Positions 15,881 through 23,860 of a DNA stretch of 64,000 bases are shown here, piece after piece. Below the pieces are notes generated by a model. It was not told where the DNA came from. It did not search any database and saw only the letters and a list, made by a program, of their open reading frames with translations. The translations under genes were made by a program, and so were the position numbers. The stretch is from Streptomyces sp. NBC_01275 (GTDB taxonomy: Bacteria; Actinomycetota; Actinomycetes; Streptomycetales; Streptomycetaceae). Numbering within the stretch: the first letter of the stretch is position 1; each line of letters begins with the position of its first letter. The stretch spans positions 5,022,001-5,086,000 of the forward strand of contig NZ_JAPEOZ010000001.1 in assembly GCF_026340655.1 (NCBI RefSeq), written 5' to 3'.

Positions 15881-18109
15881 GTGGCAACTTTCCTGTACCG
15901 AGTAGGCCGTCTGGCCTTCCGGCGACGCTGGTACGTCGCCCTGATCTGGGCGGCGGTCCTGGCCGCCGTCGGACTGGGCGCGGTCAAGGCGCCGGGAGCC
16001 GTCGACGAGGAGTTCTCGATGCCGGGCATCGAGTCCCAGAAGGCGTTCGACCTGCTGGAGCAGCGCTTCCCGGGGACGACGGCGGACGGGGCGAGCGCGC
16101 GGATCGTGTTCGTCGCGCCGAGCGGTGAGAAGGTCACCGCGGCCGAGAACCGCGAGGCCGTCGAGAAGGCCGTGGACGAGCTGGCCGACAGCGCGCAGGT
16201 GGCGGGCGCCGCCGACCCCTTCCAGGCGCAGGCGGTCAGCAAGGACGGCACGACGGCGTACGCGACCGTCACCTACAAGGTCAAGGCCACCGACCTCACC
16301 GACGCCAGCAAGACCCACCTCGAGCAGACCATCGAGGCGGCCCGCGACTCCGGGCTGACCGTCGAGGCCGGCGGCACCGCCATGGCCGAGCAGGGCGGGG
16401 CGGGCGGCCTCGCCGAGGTGATCGGCATATCGGTGGCCGCGGTCGTGCTGCTGATCACCTTCGGCTCGCTGGCCGCGGCCGGACTGCCGCTGCTCACCGC
16501 CGTCATCGGCATCGGCGTGAGCATGGCGACGATCCTGGCGCTGGCCAGCGCCCTCGGCCTGTCCTCGACGACCGGCACCCTGGCGATGATGCTGGGCCTG
16601 GCGGTCGGCATCGACTACGCCCTGTTCGTCGTCTCCCGCTACCGCGAGGAGCGCGGCAAGGGCCGTACGCCGCAGGAGGCCGTCGGTCTGGCGGTCGGCA
16701 CGGCCGGCAGCGCGGTCGTGTTCGCGGGGCTCACCGTCGTCATCGCCCTCGCCGGGCTCGCCGTGGTCGGCATCCCGATGCTCACCAAGATGGGGCTCGC
16801 CGCGGCGGGCGCGGTCGTCGTCGCCGTGCTGATCGCGCTGACCCTGGTCCCGGCGTTCCTCGGCTTCTGGCCCGACGCCGTGCTCTCGCGGCGGGCCCGC
16901 AAGAGCGGTCGTACAGAGGAGAGCGCCGTCGACAACGGGGGCACACGGTGGGCGCGGTTCGTGCTGCGTCGGCCCGTGCCCGTGCTGCTGCTGGGCGTGG
17001 TGGGCCTCGGGGCCCTCGCGGTGCCGATGACCGACCTCCAGCTCGGTATGCCCGGCGACGAGGCCAAGTCGACCGCCACCACCGAGCGCCGCGCCTACGA
17101 CGCCCTCGCCGACGGCTTCGGACCCGGCTTCAACGGACCGCTGACCATCGTCGTGGACGCGAAGGGCGCCGACGACCCGAAGACGGCCGCGGCGGCGATC
17201 TCGAAGGACATCGCGGCCACCGACGGCGTCGTGTCCGTCTCCCCGGCGCGCTTCAACGAGGCCGGCGACACGGCGGTCTTCTCGGCCGTCCCCTCCACCG
17301 CGCCGACCGACGAGAAGACCAAGACGCTCGTGGAGACCATCCGGGACGAGCGTCCCGGGGTCGAGACCGAGACCGGAGCGACCTTCGAGGTCACCGGCAC
17401 CACCGCGCTGAACATCGACATCTCCGACAAGGTGCAGGCGGCGCTGATCCCGTACCTCGTGGTCGTGGTCGGCCTGGCGATCGTGCTGCTCATGCTGGTC
17501 TTCCGTTCCCTCCTCGTCCCGCTCAAGGCGGCCCTCGGCTTCCTGCTCTCCGTCCTGGCCTCCCTCGGCGCGGTCGTCGTGGTCTTCCAGCAGGGCCACG
17601 GCGCGGAACTCCTGGGCGTGGAGCAGACCGGCCCGATCATGAGCCTGATGCCGATCTTCCTGGTGGGCATCGTCTTCGGCCTCGCCATGGACTACGAGGT
17701 CTTCCTCGTCTCCCGCATGCGCGAGGCGTACGTCCACGGCGACTCCCCCGGCCAGGCGGTCACCTCCGGCTTCCGGCACAGCGCCCGGGTGGTCGTCGCC
17801 GCCGCGCTGATCATGATCGCGGTCTTCGCCGGCTTCATCGGCGAGAGCGAGTCGATGATCAAGATGATCGGGTTCGGGCTGGCCTCCGCCGTCCTCCTCG
17901 ACGCCTTCGTCGTCCGGATGGCGATCGTGCCGGCCGTGCTCGCCCTGCTCGGCCACAAGGCCTGGTGGCTGCCGGGCTGGCTGGACCGGGCGCTCCCGCG
18001 CGTCGACGTGGAGGGCGAGGCGCTCAGCCGCCGGGCCGACGCGGACCCGGCGTCCGCGTCCGGCGGTCCTGCGGAGGCGGCGGCGGACCGGGAAGTGGCG
18101 CACACCTGA
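15881..18109 (+). CDS. MMPL/RND-family membrane exporter
   Basis: A protein of about 742 residues with the MmpL-like 12-helix layout: helix 1 (YVALIWAAVLAAVGLGAV), a large extracellular loop, five helices (about residues 185-330), then a second repeat beginning VPVLLLGVVGLGALAVP. The paired GIDYALFVVSRYREE and AMDYEVFLVSRMREA motifs carry the proton-relay DY pairs of the two halves. MMPL proteins export lipids, siderophores or antibiotics. The start is the GTG at 15881, preceded by GGAGA; an ATG at 15863 lacks a ribosome-binding site. A kinase/regulator pair follows on the same strand after a terminator hairpin. Confidence 0.9.
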   Translation: MATFLYRVGRLAFRRRWYVALIWAAVLAAVGLGAVKAPGAVDEEFSMPGIESQKAFDLLEQRFPGTTADGASARIVFVAPSGEKVTAAENREAVEKAVDELADSAQVAGAADPFQAQAVSKDGTTAYATVTYKVKATDLTDASKTHLEQTIEAARDSGLTVEAGGTAMAEQGGAGGLAEVIGISVAAVVLLITFGSLAAAGLPLLTAVIGIGVSMATILALASALGLSSTTGTLAMMLGLAVGIDYALFVVSRYREERGKGRTPQEAVGLAVGTAGSAVVFAGLTVVIALAGLAVVGIPMLTKMGLAAAGAVVVAVLIALTLVPAFLGFWPDAVLSRRARKSGRTEESAVDNGGTRWARFVLRRPVPVLLLGVVGLGALAVPMTDLQLGMPGDEAKSTATTERRAYDALADGFGPGFNGPLTIVVDAKGADDPKTAAAAISKDIAATDGVVSVSPARFNEAGDTAVFSAVPSTAPTDEKTKTLVETIRDERPGVETETGATFEVTGTTALNIDISDKVQAALIPYLVVVVGLAIVLLMLVFRSLLVPLKAALGFLLSVLASLGAVVVVFQQGHGAELLGVEQTGPIMSLMPIFLVGIVFGLAMDYEVFLVSRMREAYVHGDSPGQAVTSGFRHSARVVVAAALIMIAVFAGFIGESESMIKMIGFGLASAVLLDAFVVRMAIVPAVLALLGHKAWWLPGWLDRALPRVDVEGEALSRRADADPASASGGPAEAAADREVAHT

Positions 18110-18135
18110 TCCGACCGCCCCGCCCCACCCCGCCA

Positions 18136-18165
18136 GGGACCGCCCGTGAGGACACGGGCGGTCCC
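18136..18165 (+). terminator. Terminator hairpin after the MMPL gene
   Basis: GGGACCGCCCGTG pairs exactly with its complement through an AGGA loop, giving a 13-bp stem 27 bases past the MMPL stop. No T-run follows, as is common for Streptomyces terminators. Confidence 0.7.
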
Positions 18166-18171
18166 GTCGGC

Positions 18172-18387
18172 GGTTCGTGCGCCCAGTGGTTCGTGCGCCG
18201 GGCGGTTCGTGCGCCCGGAGGTGCACGATGCACGATGGATCGAACCCACCGGCCGGACACCGATCGGGGAACCGGCCGGACACCGATCGGGGAACCGGCC
18301 GGACACCGATCGGAGAACCGATCGGACATCGGCCGGAGAGGCGATCGGACATCGGCCGGAGAACCGACCAGACCCTGACCGGAGAGC
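18172..18387. repeat. Tandem repeats in the leader of the kinase/regulator operon
   Basis: Two arrays occupy this gap. Three copies of GGTTCGTGCGCC are spaced 16 bases apart (18172-18215). Then 23-base units run in register: copies 1-3 (18249-18317) are nearly identical, copies 4-5 (18318-18363) share a second consensus and copy 6 (18364-18386) is degenerate. The kinase ribosome-binding site CGGAGA at 18391 resembles the end of each unit. Confidence 0.9.
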
Positions 18388-18401
18388 ACCCGGAGACCAC
18401 G

Positions 18402-19751
18402 ATGAGCAGCAACCTGGAGCGCTACACCTACCGCTTCGAGCACTACGCGGAGCGGTGGCCCCTGGTCGTGGACGTGGTGGTGGTCCTCGCGCTGATGGGC
18501 TGCGCGACCCTCGGCAGCTCGCTCACCATGCCCGGCGCCGACCCGCCGGACCAGGACGTGACCGCCGTCGTCCTCATGGGCGTGTCCTGTCTCGCCCTGC
18601 TGAAGTACCGCAGCCACCCGCGCATCGCCGTCGCCGTGACCGCCGTCTGCACGGCCATCGCGATCGTGGTCGGGTACCTGCTCACCCCTCTGCTCCTGGC
18701 GCCCGTCATGGCGTCCCTCTACTGGCTGGCCAGCGTCGCCGACCGCAGGACCACCCGCGTCTACGGCATCACCACCATGGCGGCCCTCACGGTCGCGGCG
18801 GCGTTCTCCGACTCGATGGACGACGTCTCCCTGCTGCTCAGGACCATCGGCCCGTTCTTCTGGCTGCTGCTGCCCCTGGCCGCCGGCAACATGACACGGC
18901 TGCGGCGCGCCTATCTGACGTCGGTGCAGGCCCGCGCCGAGCACGCCGAGCGCACCCGCGAGGAGGAGGCACGGCTGCGCGTCACCGAGGAGCGCATGCG
19001 CATCGCCCGCGAGCTGCACGACGTCGTCGCCCACCACCTCGCCCTGGCCAACGCCCAGGCCGGCACCGCCGCGCACCTCGCGCTCACCAGTCCGCAGCAG
19101 TCGAAGAAGATCCTCACCGACCTGACCGGCACCACGTCCTCCGCGCTGCGCGAGCTGAAGGCCACGCTGGGGCTGCTGCGCCAGAACGACGACCCGGCCT
19201 CCGCCCCGCTGGAACCGGCCCCCGGCCTCACCCGCCTGCCCGAACTGGTCTCGTCGTACGCGTCCGCGGGACTCACCGTCACGGTGACCACGCAGGGCGA
19301 GCCGCGGCCGCTCTCTCCGGGGGTGGATCTGACCGCGTTCCGGATCGTGCAGGAGGCGCTCACCAACGTCGCCAAGCACGCGGCGGCGGAGACCGCGCAG
19401 GTACGGCTGGAGTACTCCGGGCTGCGGCTGCTGATCACGGTGAGCGACGACGGGCCGGCCACGGCCGCGGTCACCGCTTCCGACACCGCCGCCGTGCCGG
19501 GCCGGGGCTTCGGCGTCATGGGCATGCAGGAACGCGCCCGCTCCATCGGCGGCGAACTGTGCGCGGGCCCCCGCCCGGAAGGCGGCTTCGAGGTCACCAC
19601 GGCCCTGCCGTTGCAGCCGACGCCGGCGGGGACGGTCGTGGACACCACGGAAACAACCGCAGCAACCGCAGAACCCGCAGCAACCGCAGCAACCGCAGAA
19701 CCCGCAGCAACCGATGTGACCGCAGTAGTGACTGAAGGAGAAACCCCATGA
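18402..19751 (+). CDS. Membrane sensor histidine kinase, NarL-family type
   Basis: A sensor kinase of 449 residues. The N-terminal half has five or six membrane helices (for example LVVDVVVVLALMGCATLG) and no large extracellular sensor, typical of DesK-like Streptomyces kinases. The HisKA_3 box is ARELHDVVAHHLALA, with His near residue 205. The HATPase domain carries QEALTNVAKHA, SDDGPA and GFGVMGMQERA. The last 50 residues are a low-complexity Thr/Ala/Pro/Glu tail encoded by a repeated ACCGCAGCA-like sequence. The ATG at 18402 follows CGGAGA. It overlaps the response-regulator start by four bases (ATGA), so the pair is translationally coupled. It may control the MMPL exporter upstream. Confidence 0.92.
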   Translation: MSSNLERYTYRFEHYAERWPLVVDVVVVLALMGCATLGSSLTMPGADPPDQDVTAVVLMGVSCLALLKYRSHPRIAVAVTAVCTAIAIVVGYLLTPLLLAPVMASLYWLASVADRRTTRVYGITTMAALTVAAAFSDSMDDVSLLLRTIGPFFWLLLPLAAGNMTRLRRAYLTSVQARAEHAERTREEEARLRVTEERMRIARELHDVVAHHLALANAQAGTAAHLALTSPQQSKKILTDLTGTTSSALRELKATLGLLRQNDDPASAPLEPAPGLTRLPELVSSYASAGLTVTVTTQGEPRPLSPGVDLTAFRIVQEALTNVAKHAAAETAQVRLEYSGLRLLITVSDDGPATAAVTASDTAAVPGRGFGVMGMQERARSIGGELCAGPRPEGGFEVTTALPLQPTPAGTVVDTTETTAATAEPAATAATAEPAATDVTAVVTEGETP

Positions 19752-20428
19752 GCATCAGGGTGCTGCTCGCCGACGACCAGGCCCTGTTGCGGGCGACCTT
19801 CCGGATCCTGATCGACTCCTGCGACGACATGGAGGTGGTCGGCGAGGCGTCCGACGGCGCGGAGGCGGTGCAGCTGACCGGCGTCCACCGTCCCGACATC
19901 GTTCTCATGGACATCCGGATGCCGGGCACGGACGGCCTCGCCGCCACCTCCGCCATCTGCGCGGACCCGGACCTGTCGGCGACCCGGGTCCTCATCCTGA
20001 CCACCTTCGAGACCGAGGACTACGTCGCCCAGGCGCTGCGGGCCGGCGCCAGCGGCTTCCTCGGCAAGGACGTCACCGCCGACACCCTGCTGGCCGGACT
20101 GCGCACCGTCTCCGGCGGCGAGGCCCTCCTCTCGCCCGGCGCCACCCGCACCCTCATCACCCGCTTCCTCACGTCCCCCGCCCCCGGCGCCCAGCTGGCG
20201 CCCCCGGAACGCCTGGCCGACCTCACCGTCCGCGAACGCGAGGTCATGGCCCTGGCCGCGGAAGGCAAGTCCAACACCGAGATCGCCGAGGACCTCACCC
20301 TCAGCCCCCTGACCGTACGCACCCACATCCACCGCGCCATGACCAAACTCGGCGCCCGCGACCGCGCCCAACTGGTCGTCATCGCCTACCAGACGGGATT
20401 GGTGCGGGCGGCTCGACCGAGGTCCTGA
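19748..20428 (+). CDS. NarL/FixJ-family response regulator
   Basis: A 226-residue DNA-binding response regulator and the partner of the preceding kinase. The receiver domain has the acidic pair DD at residues 9-10, phosphoacceptor Asp55 in VLMDIRMPGTDG, the Thr in LILTTFE and the Lys in FLGKDV. A LuxR-type HTH lies at residues 155-215 (LTVREREVMALAAEGKSN, then LSPLTVRTHIHRAM). It is the last gene before the unusual biosynthetic region, about 108 bases upstream of its first gene, which has its own promoter-like sequence. Confidence 0.94.
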   Translation: MSIRVLLADDQALLRATFRILIDSCDDMEVVGEASDGAEAVQLTGVHRPDIVLMDIRMPGTDGLAATSAICADPDLSATRVLILTTFETEDYVAQALRAGASGFLGKDVTADTLLAGLRTVSGGEALLSPGATRTLITRFLTSPAPGAQLAPPERLADLTVREREVMALAAEGKSNTEIAEDLTLSPLTVRTHIHRAMTKLGARDRAQLVVIAYQTGLVRAARPRS

Positions 20429-20436
20429 GAAATCTG

Positions 20437-20466
20437 TTGCCTGAAAATGATCTAGGTGGCTAGATT
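20437..20466 (+). promoter_or_regulatory. Promoter with overlapping palindromic operator, aminotransferase operon
   Basis: TTGCCT (20437-20442) and TAGATT (20461-20466), 18 bases apart, resemble a sigma-70-type promoter. The spacer and -10 region contain the palindrome ATCTAG-gtgg-CTAGAT (20450-20465), which would place a bound repressor on the -10 element. A small CCCCA/TGGGG hairpin follows near 20470-20486. The gene start is 71 bases downstream of the -10. Confidence 0.6.
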
Positions 20467-20536
20467 GTGCCCCAACTCACCTGGGGAGTAAGGAGGTTGC
20501 TTCAGCTCGTCTTTTCGATTTCAAGGGGGAACATCT

Positions 20537-21772
20537 GTGGTTGATGTGTCGCGAATGACGGTTTCGAAAACGTCGGGGATCGGCGAGGACACCATCGAGG
20601 AGGTCGCCCGCTATCTGGGCCGGGGAGGCCCGCTGTCCATCGGTGACGGCTCCGGGATCATCGAACGCCTGGAGCGTCGGCTGGAAGATCTGCTGGGCAT
20701 TCGGAACGTACTCACCTGCAGCTCGGGCACCGCGGCGCTGCACTCCGCCTACCTCGCCCTGGACCTGCCGACAGGCGCGGAAGTGGTCGCCCCTGTCACG
20801 ACGTTCCACGCGTCGGTGACACCGGCGTTGCAGTGCGGTCTGACACCGGTGCTGGTGGACGTCGACCCGGACAACGGGAACATGTCGCCTTCCGCGCTGC
20901 GAGAGGCGATCACCGAGCGGACGCGGTGCGTGGTGGTCACGCACAATCTGGGCCACCCGGTCGAGCTGGACGAGATCGCCGACATCTGCCGTGAACACGG
21001 GCTGCGCCTGATCGAGGACTGCTCGCACGCCTATCTCTCCACCTACCGTGGACGTCCGGTGGGCACCGTGGGGGACATCGCGGTGTGGAGCATGCAGGCA
21101 GCGAAGACGCTGGTCGCCGGAGAAGGGGGCTTCCTCGCCACCGAGGACCGCGCCCTGTTCGAGCGAGCCTGCCTGGCCGGCCACTATCGCGGCCGCTCGG
21201 AGAAGCAGATCGCCGATCCGGCGCTGCGCGCGTTCGCCGACACGGGCATGGGTCTGAAGTACCGGTTGCATCCCTTGGCGGCGGTCATCGCCTGGTCCGA
21301 GGCGGCACATCTGGTGGAGCGCGTCGAAAGGCGGCAGCGGCTGCTGACGCGTCTGAGCTCCAGGCTGGAGAAGACTCCCGGTGTGCGTCCCCCCGTCGTG
21401 CACGACGACGTCACGATGGGCGGCTGGTTCAGCTACCGGCCCACGCTGGTCCCCCGCGGCGACGATCCCCGGGCGGCCTTCGAACGATCCGTGGATGCGC
21501 TGCAGAAGGCTGGAGTGCCCGCGCACCGGCCCTCGATCGGCTCGCTCGACTCGATGCCCCTGTTCACCGGACCCCCTCCGCTGCGGCACGCAACGTCGAC
21601 CTGGCGGCCGAGGCTGTGCGGGCCGTTCGACGGTGCGCGGGCCTATGAGCAGGACCGGCTGTCCGTGACGGTGACCGCGGCGGACGACCTGGACCGGATG
21701 GAAGCGTATGCGGACGCGTTCGCCGACGTCATGAACGGATGGAGCGGATCCGCCGCGGTCGGCGCTCGATGA
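20537..21772 (+). CDS. DegT/DnrJ/EryC1/StrS-family PLP aminotransferase
   Basis: An aminotransferase-fold enzyme of 411 residues, the family used to aminate keto-sugars or keto-cyclitols with PLP and Glu/Gln. The PLP-binding Lys190 lies in WSMQAAKTLVAGEGG, the pyridine-contacting Asp161 in LIEDCSHAY and the phosphate-binding Ser/Gly in CSSGTAALHSA. The GTG start at 20537 is preceded by AAGGGGGA. It is the first of seven plus-strand genes joined by 4- to 8-base overlaps (one of 104 bases). A sugar-like or ribulose-derived keto substrate would fit the phosphoribosyl chemistry of its neighbours. Some family members are dehydratases or sensors, so amination is probable, not certain. Confidence 0.9.
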   Translation: MVDVSRMTVSKTSGIGEDTIEEVARYLGRGGPLSIGDGSGIIERLERRLEDLLGIRNVLTCSSGTAALHSAYLALDLPTGAEVVAPVTTFHASVTPALQCGLTPVLVDVDPDNGNMSPSALREAITERTRCVVVTHNLGHPVELDEIADICREHGLRLIEDCSHAYLSTYRGRPVGTVGDIAVWSMQAAKTLVAGEGGFLATEDRALFERACLAGHYRGRSEKQIADPALRAFADTGMGLKYRLHPLAAVIAWSEAAHLVERVERRQRLLTRLSSRLEKTPGVRPPVVHDDVTMGGWFSYRPTLVPRGDDPRAAFERSVDALQKAGVPAHRPSIGSLDSMPLFTGPPPLRHATSTWRPRLCGPFDGARAYEQDRLSVTVTAADDLDRMEAYADAFADVMNGWSGSAAVGAR

Positions 21773-23160
21773 CGGTGAAGCCCGCCCATGACCGGCTGAC
21801 GCGCGACGAGGGCCGGCGCGTTCTGGACCTGGCCCGGGAGATAGCGCTTGACCAGCGGGCCCTGCGCCAGGACTGGAGTGCGCGCCTGCGTGCCGCGCGC
21901 ACGGTGGCGATCCCCGACGGCGAGGACTTCGAGCCGGGTTCCGGCCTGGCGCCGGGCGGCGGGTTTCGCCTGCGGCCCGCGGACTTGGCGCAGCTGGGAG
22001 ACACCGCGAAAGCTTTCTTCGCCGATGCCGTCACTCGAGACGGATGGACCTACCTGCGTGGCTTTCGGTACTACGCGGCTGACGCGGAGATGTACCTCCC
22101 CGGCCGTGTGCCCTCGGCCGTCCGACGGTGGGGGTTGATACAGAGCGGTTGGCCCCGCTATGCCGAACACGCGGCGAAGCTGGCCGAGGAGGCAGCCGTG
22201 ACGCCGGTGCCCTGGGGACGCTGGCTGGCCTGGCTCGCCTTTCTGGAATCCGTGCTGAACGATCTGTGCGCGGCGGCCTGGAGCGCGGAACATCTGCGTG
22301 ACCGGTCGGCGGCCCCGCGCGTCGACGTCGCTGTGCGGGCCGTCTCCCGCCTGCTGGCCGAGGCCGGCTGGCACTTGTGGAACGAACCGCATCGTGCCCG
22401 GCCCGATACCTGGGCCGAGCGGGCGCACGCCGTCGTGGCCGACCCCGATCTGGCCGCCGCTCTTCGCGGAATCGAAGCGGCGATCGGCACAGAGAGCCCT
22501 CCCTCATGGGCCGTACGCGCGATCAGGGAGGGCGACTGTCTCTGGCAGATCGCCGCAGCGTACGAACTGCGCTGGCCCGCCCTCCGGGCGGCACATCCGG
22601 GTCAGCCCGTGCTGCTGCTGAGCGAAGCCTTCGGAGCCATGTCCGTCGGACCGCTGTGGGCGGCCCTGATGTCCGAAGAAGACGTGAAGAGCGTGGAGTC
22701 GGCCGCCTGCCGGCTGTCCGTGCACGAGGAGGAGATGGGACGGGTGTCGGGTTCGGGGTGGCGCACCGAACGGGTGGAGGCCATGGGCCGGGTGGTGGTG
22801 CACCTGGACGACTCGGTGTTCACCGGCCGTACCCACGCCGCGCTGCGCGGCGTGCTCGACGGCGGGCCGACAGCGGTCTACCTGGCATCTCTGACGTTCG
22901 ATGTAGGCACTCCCTTCAACCATCCGGAAGAAATCACGGCTTTGGGCCGGAACGTGAACGAGCACTTGGACCTGATCGAAGAACTGGTGCGTGCCCCCGG
23001 CGGGAACCTGCCCTCGGCCATGAGTCTGTGGGCGCGACGAAAGCGGCACGGCGTTCACGACCCGTCGGAACAAGGAGCGTTCGCCCGGGTTCTGGGCGGG
23101 TCGGACCGATTGCTGGCCCTGCTGTGGGATCGCTACGCCATGGAGATACGCCATGCCTGA
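21769..23160 (+). CDS. Unknown protein with C-terminal phosphoribosyltransferase-like motif
   Basis: A 463-residue protein I cannot assign to a named family. The N-terminal 300 residues are mostly helical with conserved-looking Trp/Tyr positions (GWTYLRGFRYYAADAEMYLP; WGRWLAWLAFLESVLNDL). Near residue 342 is VVVHLDDSVFTGRTHAAL, which resembles the PRPP-binding loop of type I phosphoribosyltransferases (hydrophobic strand, acidic pair, then T/S-G-x-T). A HLDLIEELVRAPGG helix follows. The start overlaps the aminotransferase stop as ATGA, and the stop overlaps the next start by eight bases. With two more phosphoribosyltransferases nearby, a PRPP-related step is plausible. Confidence 0.75.
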   Translation: MTVKPAHDRLTRDEGRRVLDLAREIALDQRALRQDWSARLRAARTVAIPDGEDFEPGSGLAPGGGFRLRPADLAQLGDTAKAFFADAVTRDGWTYLRGFRYYAADAEMYLPGRVPSAVRRWGLIQSGWPRYAEHAAKLAEEAAVTPVPWGRWLAWLAFLESVLNDLCAAAWSAEHLRDRSAAPRVDVAVRAVSRLLAEAGWHLWNEPHRARPDTWAERAHAVVADPDLAAALRGIEAAIGTESPPSWAVRAIREGDCLWQIAAAYELRWPALRAAHPGQPVLLLSEAFGAMSVGPLWAALMSEEDVKSVESAACRLSVHEEEMGRVSGSGWRTERVEAMGRVVVHLDDSVFTGRTHAALRGVLDGGPTAVYLASLTFDVGTPFNHPEEITALGRNVNEHLDLIEELVRAPGGNLPSAMSLWARRKRHGVHDPSEQGAFARVLGGSDRLLALLWDRYAMEIRHA

Positions 23161-23860
23161 ACTGAGCGAAGAGGTCAAGGAACGTCTCGTCTTCCGCGCC
23201 GCCCGCGATCGCGCGTCGCGCATGGTGTCCTGGGCCGCCGTGCAACGTGACGTCGATGCCCTGGCCGAGGCCATTCACTCGGCGGGCGTGGTGCCGACCG
23301 CGCTGATCGGCATCTTTCAGGGCGGATGGCTCGTCGCCCAGTGTCTGGCCGACCACTTCCCGGGCGCCCCGGTTCTGGGCTGCCTGGCGAGACAGGGAGA
23401 CGACGAGGCGCGAGTGGTGCTCTTCGGGGCGACCGACGGCCTGCACACCGAGGTGGTGCCCGAGCCCGGCAGCACCGCCCTCCTCGTCGACGAGGTGGTC
23501 GACTCCGGTCGTACCGCGGGTTTCTATCTGGAGCGTCTGCGCGACGACTTCGGGGTCCACGCGCATCTGGTGTGTCTGGCCGCCGACACCGCCGCCCGGC
23601 CCGCTCCGGACTTCGCGGCACAGCGGATGGACTCGCTTCCTGCGTTGGTCCTGCCCTGGCGGGTGCTGCGGGACTTCGAGCAGACGGCGGCGTGTCTGCT
23701 GCGTGCCGAACCCATGACCACTTCTCAGATTGACGAGAGACTACGTGAATTCGGACATGACATCGCCCCTCGGGTCCTCGACGCCCGACTGCGTTCCCTC
23801 GCGGCCCGGGGACTGGTCAGGCTCGGCGACGACGGAACCTGGAGCCGGGGCGGCGCTTGA
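23153..23860 (+). CDS. Phosphoribosyltransferase (type I fold) with C-terminal winged-helix-like tail
   Basis: A 235-residue protein resembling xanthine/hypoxanthine-type phosphoribosyltransferases. The pyrophosphate loop is in LIGIFQGGWLVAQCLADHF and the PRPP-binding motif TALLVDEVVDSGRTAGF starts near residue 109. The last 55 residues (MTTSQIDERLREFGHDI, then RLRSLAARGLVRLGDDGTW) read as a winged-helix DNA- or protein-binding domain. This is unusual for a catalytic PRTase and reminiscent of PurR/PyrR-like regulators built on PRTase folds. It could therefore be enzyme, regulator or both. The last 104 bases overlap the start of the fusion gene in another frame. Confidence 0.85.
   Translation: MPELSEEVKERLVFRAARDRASRMVSWAAVQRDVDALAEAIHSAGVVPTALIGIFQGGWLVAQCLADHFPGAPVLGCLARQGDDEARVVLFGATDGLHTEVVPEPGSTALLVDEVVDSGRTAGFYLERLRDDFGVHAHLVCLAADTAARPAPDFAAQRMDSLPALVLPWRVLRDFEQTAACLLRAEPMTTSQIDERLREFGHDIAPRVLDARLRSLAARGLVRLGDDGTWSRGGA

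Noticed and set aside
18249..18386. CRISPR array
   Set aside because: The 23-base units are contiguous with no unique spacers between them and no cas gene is nearby.
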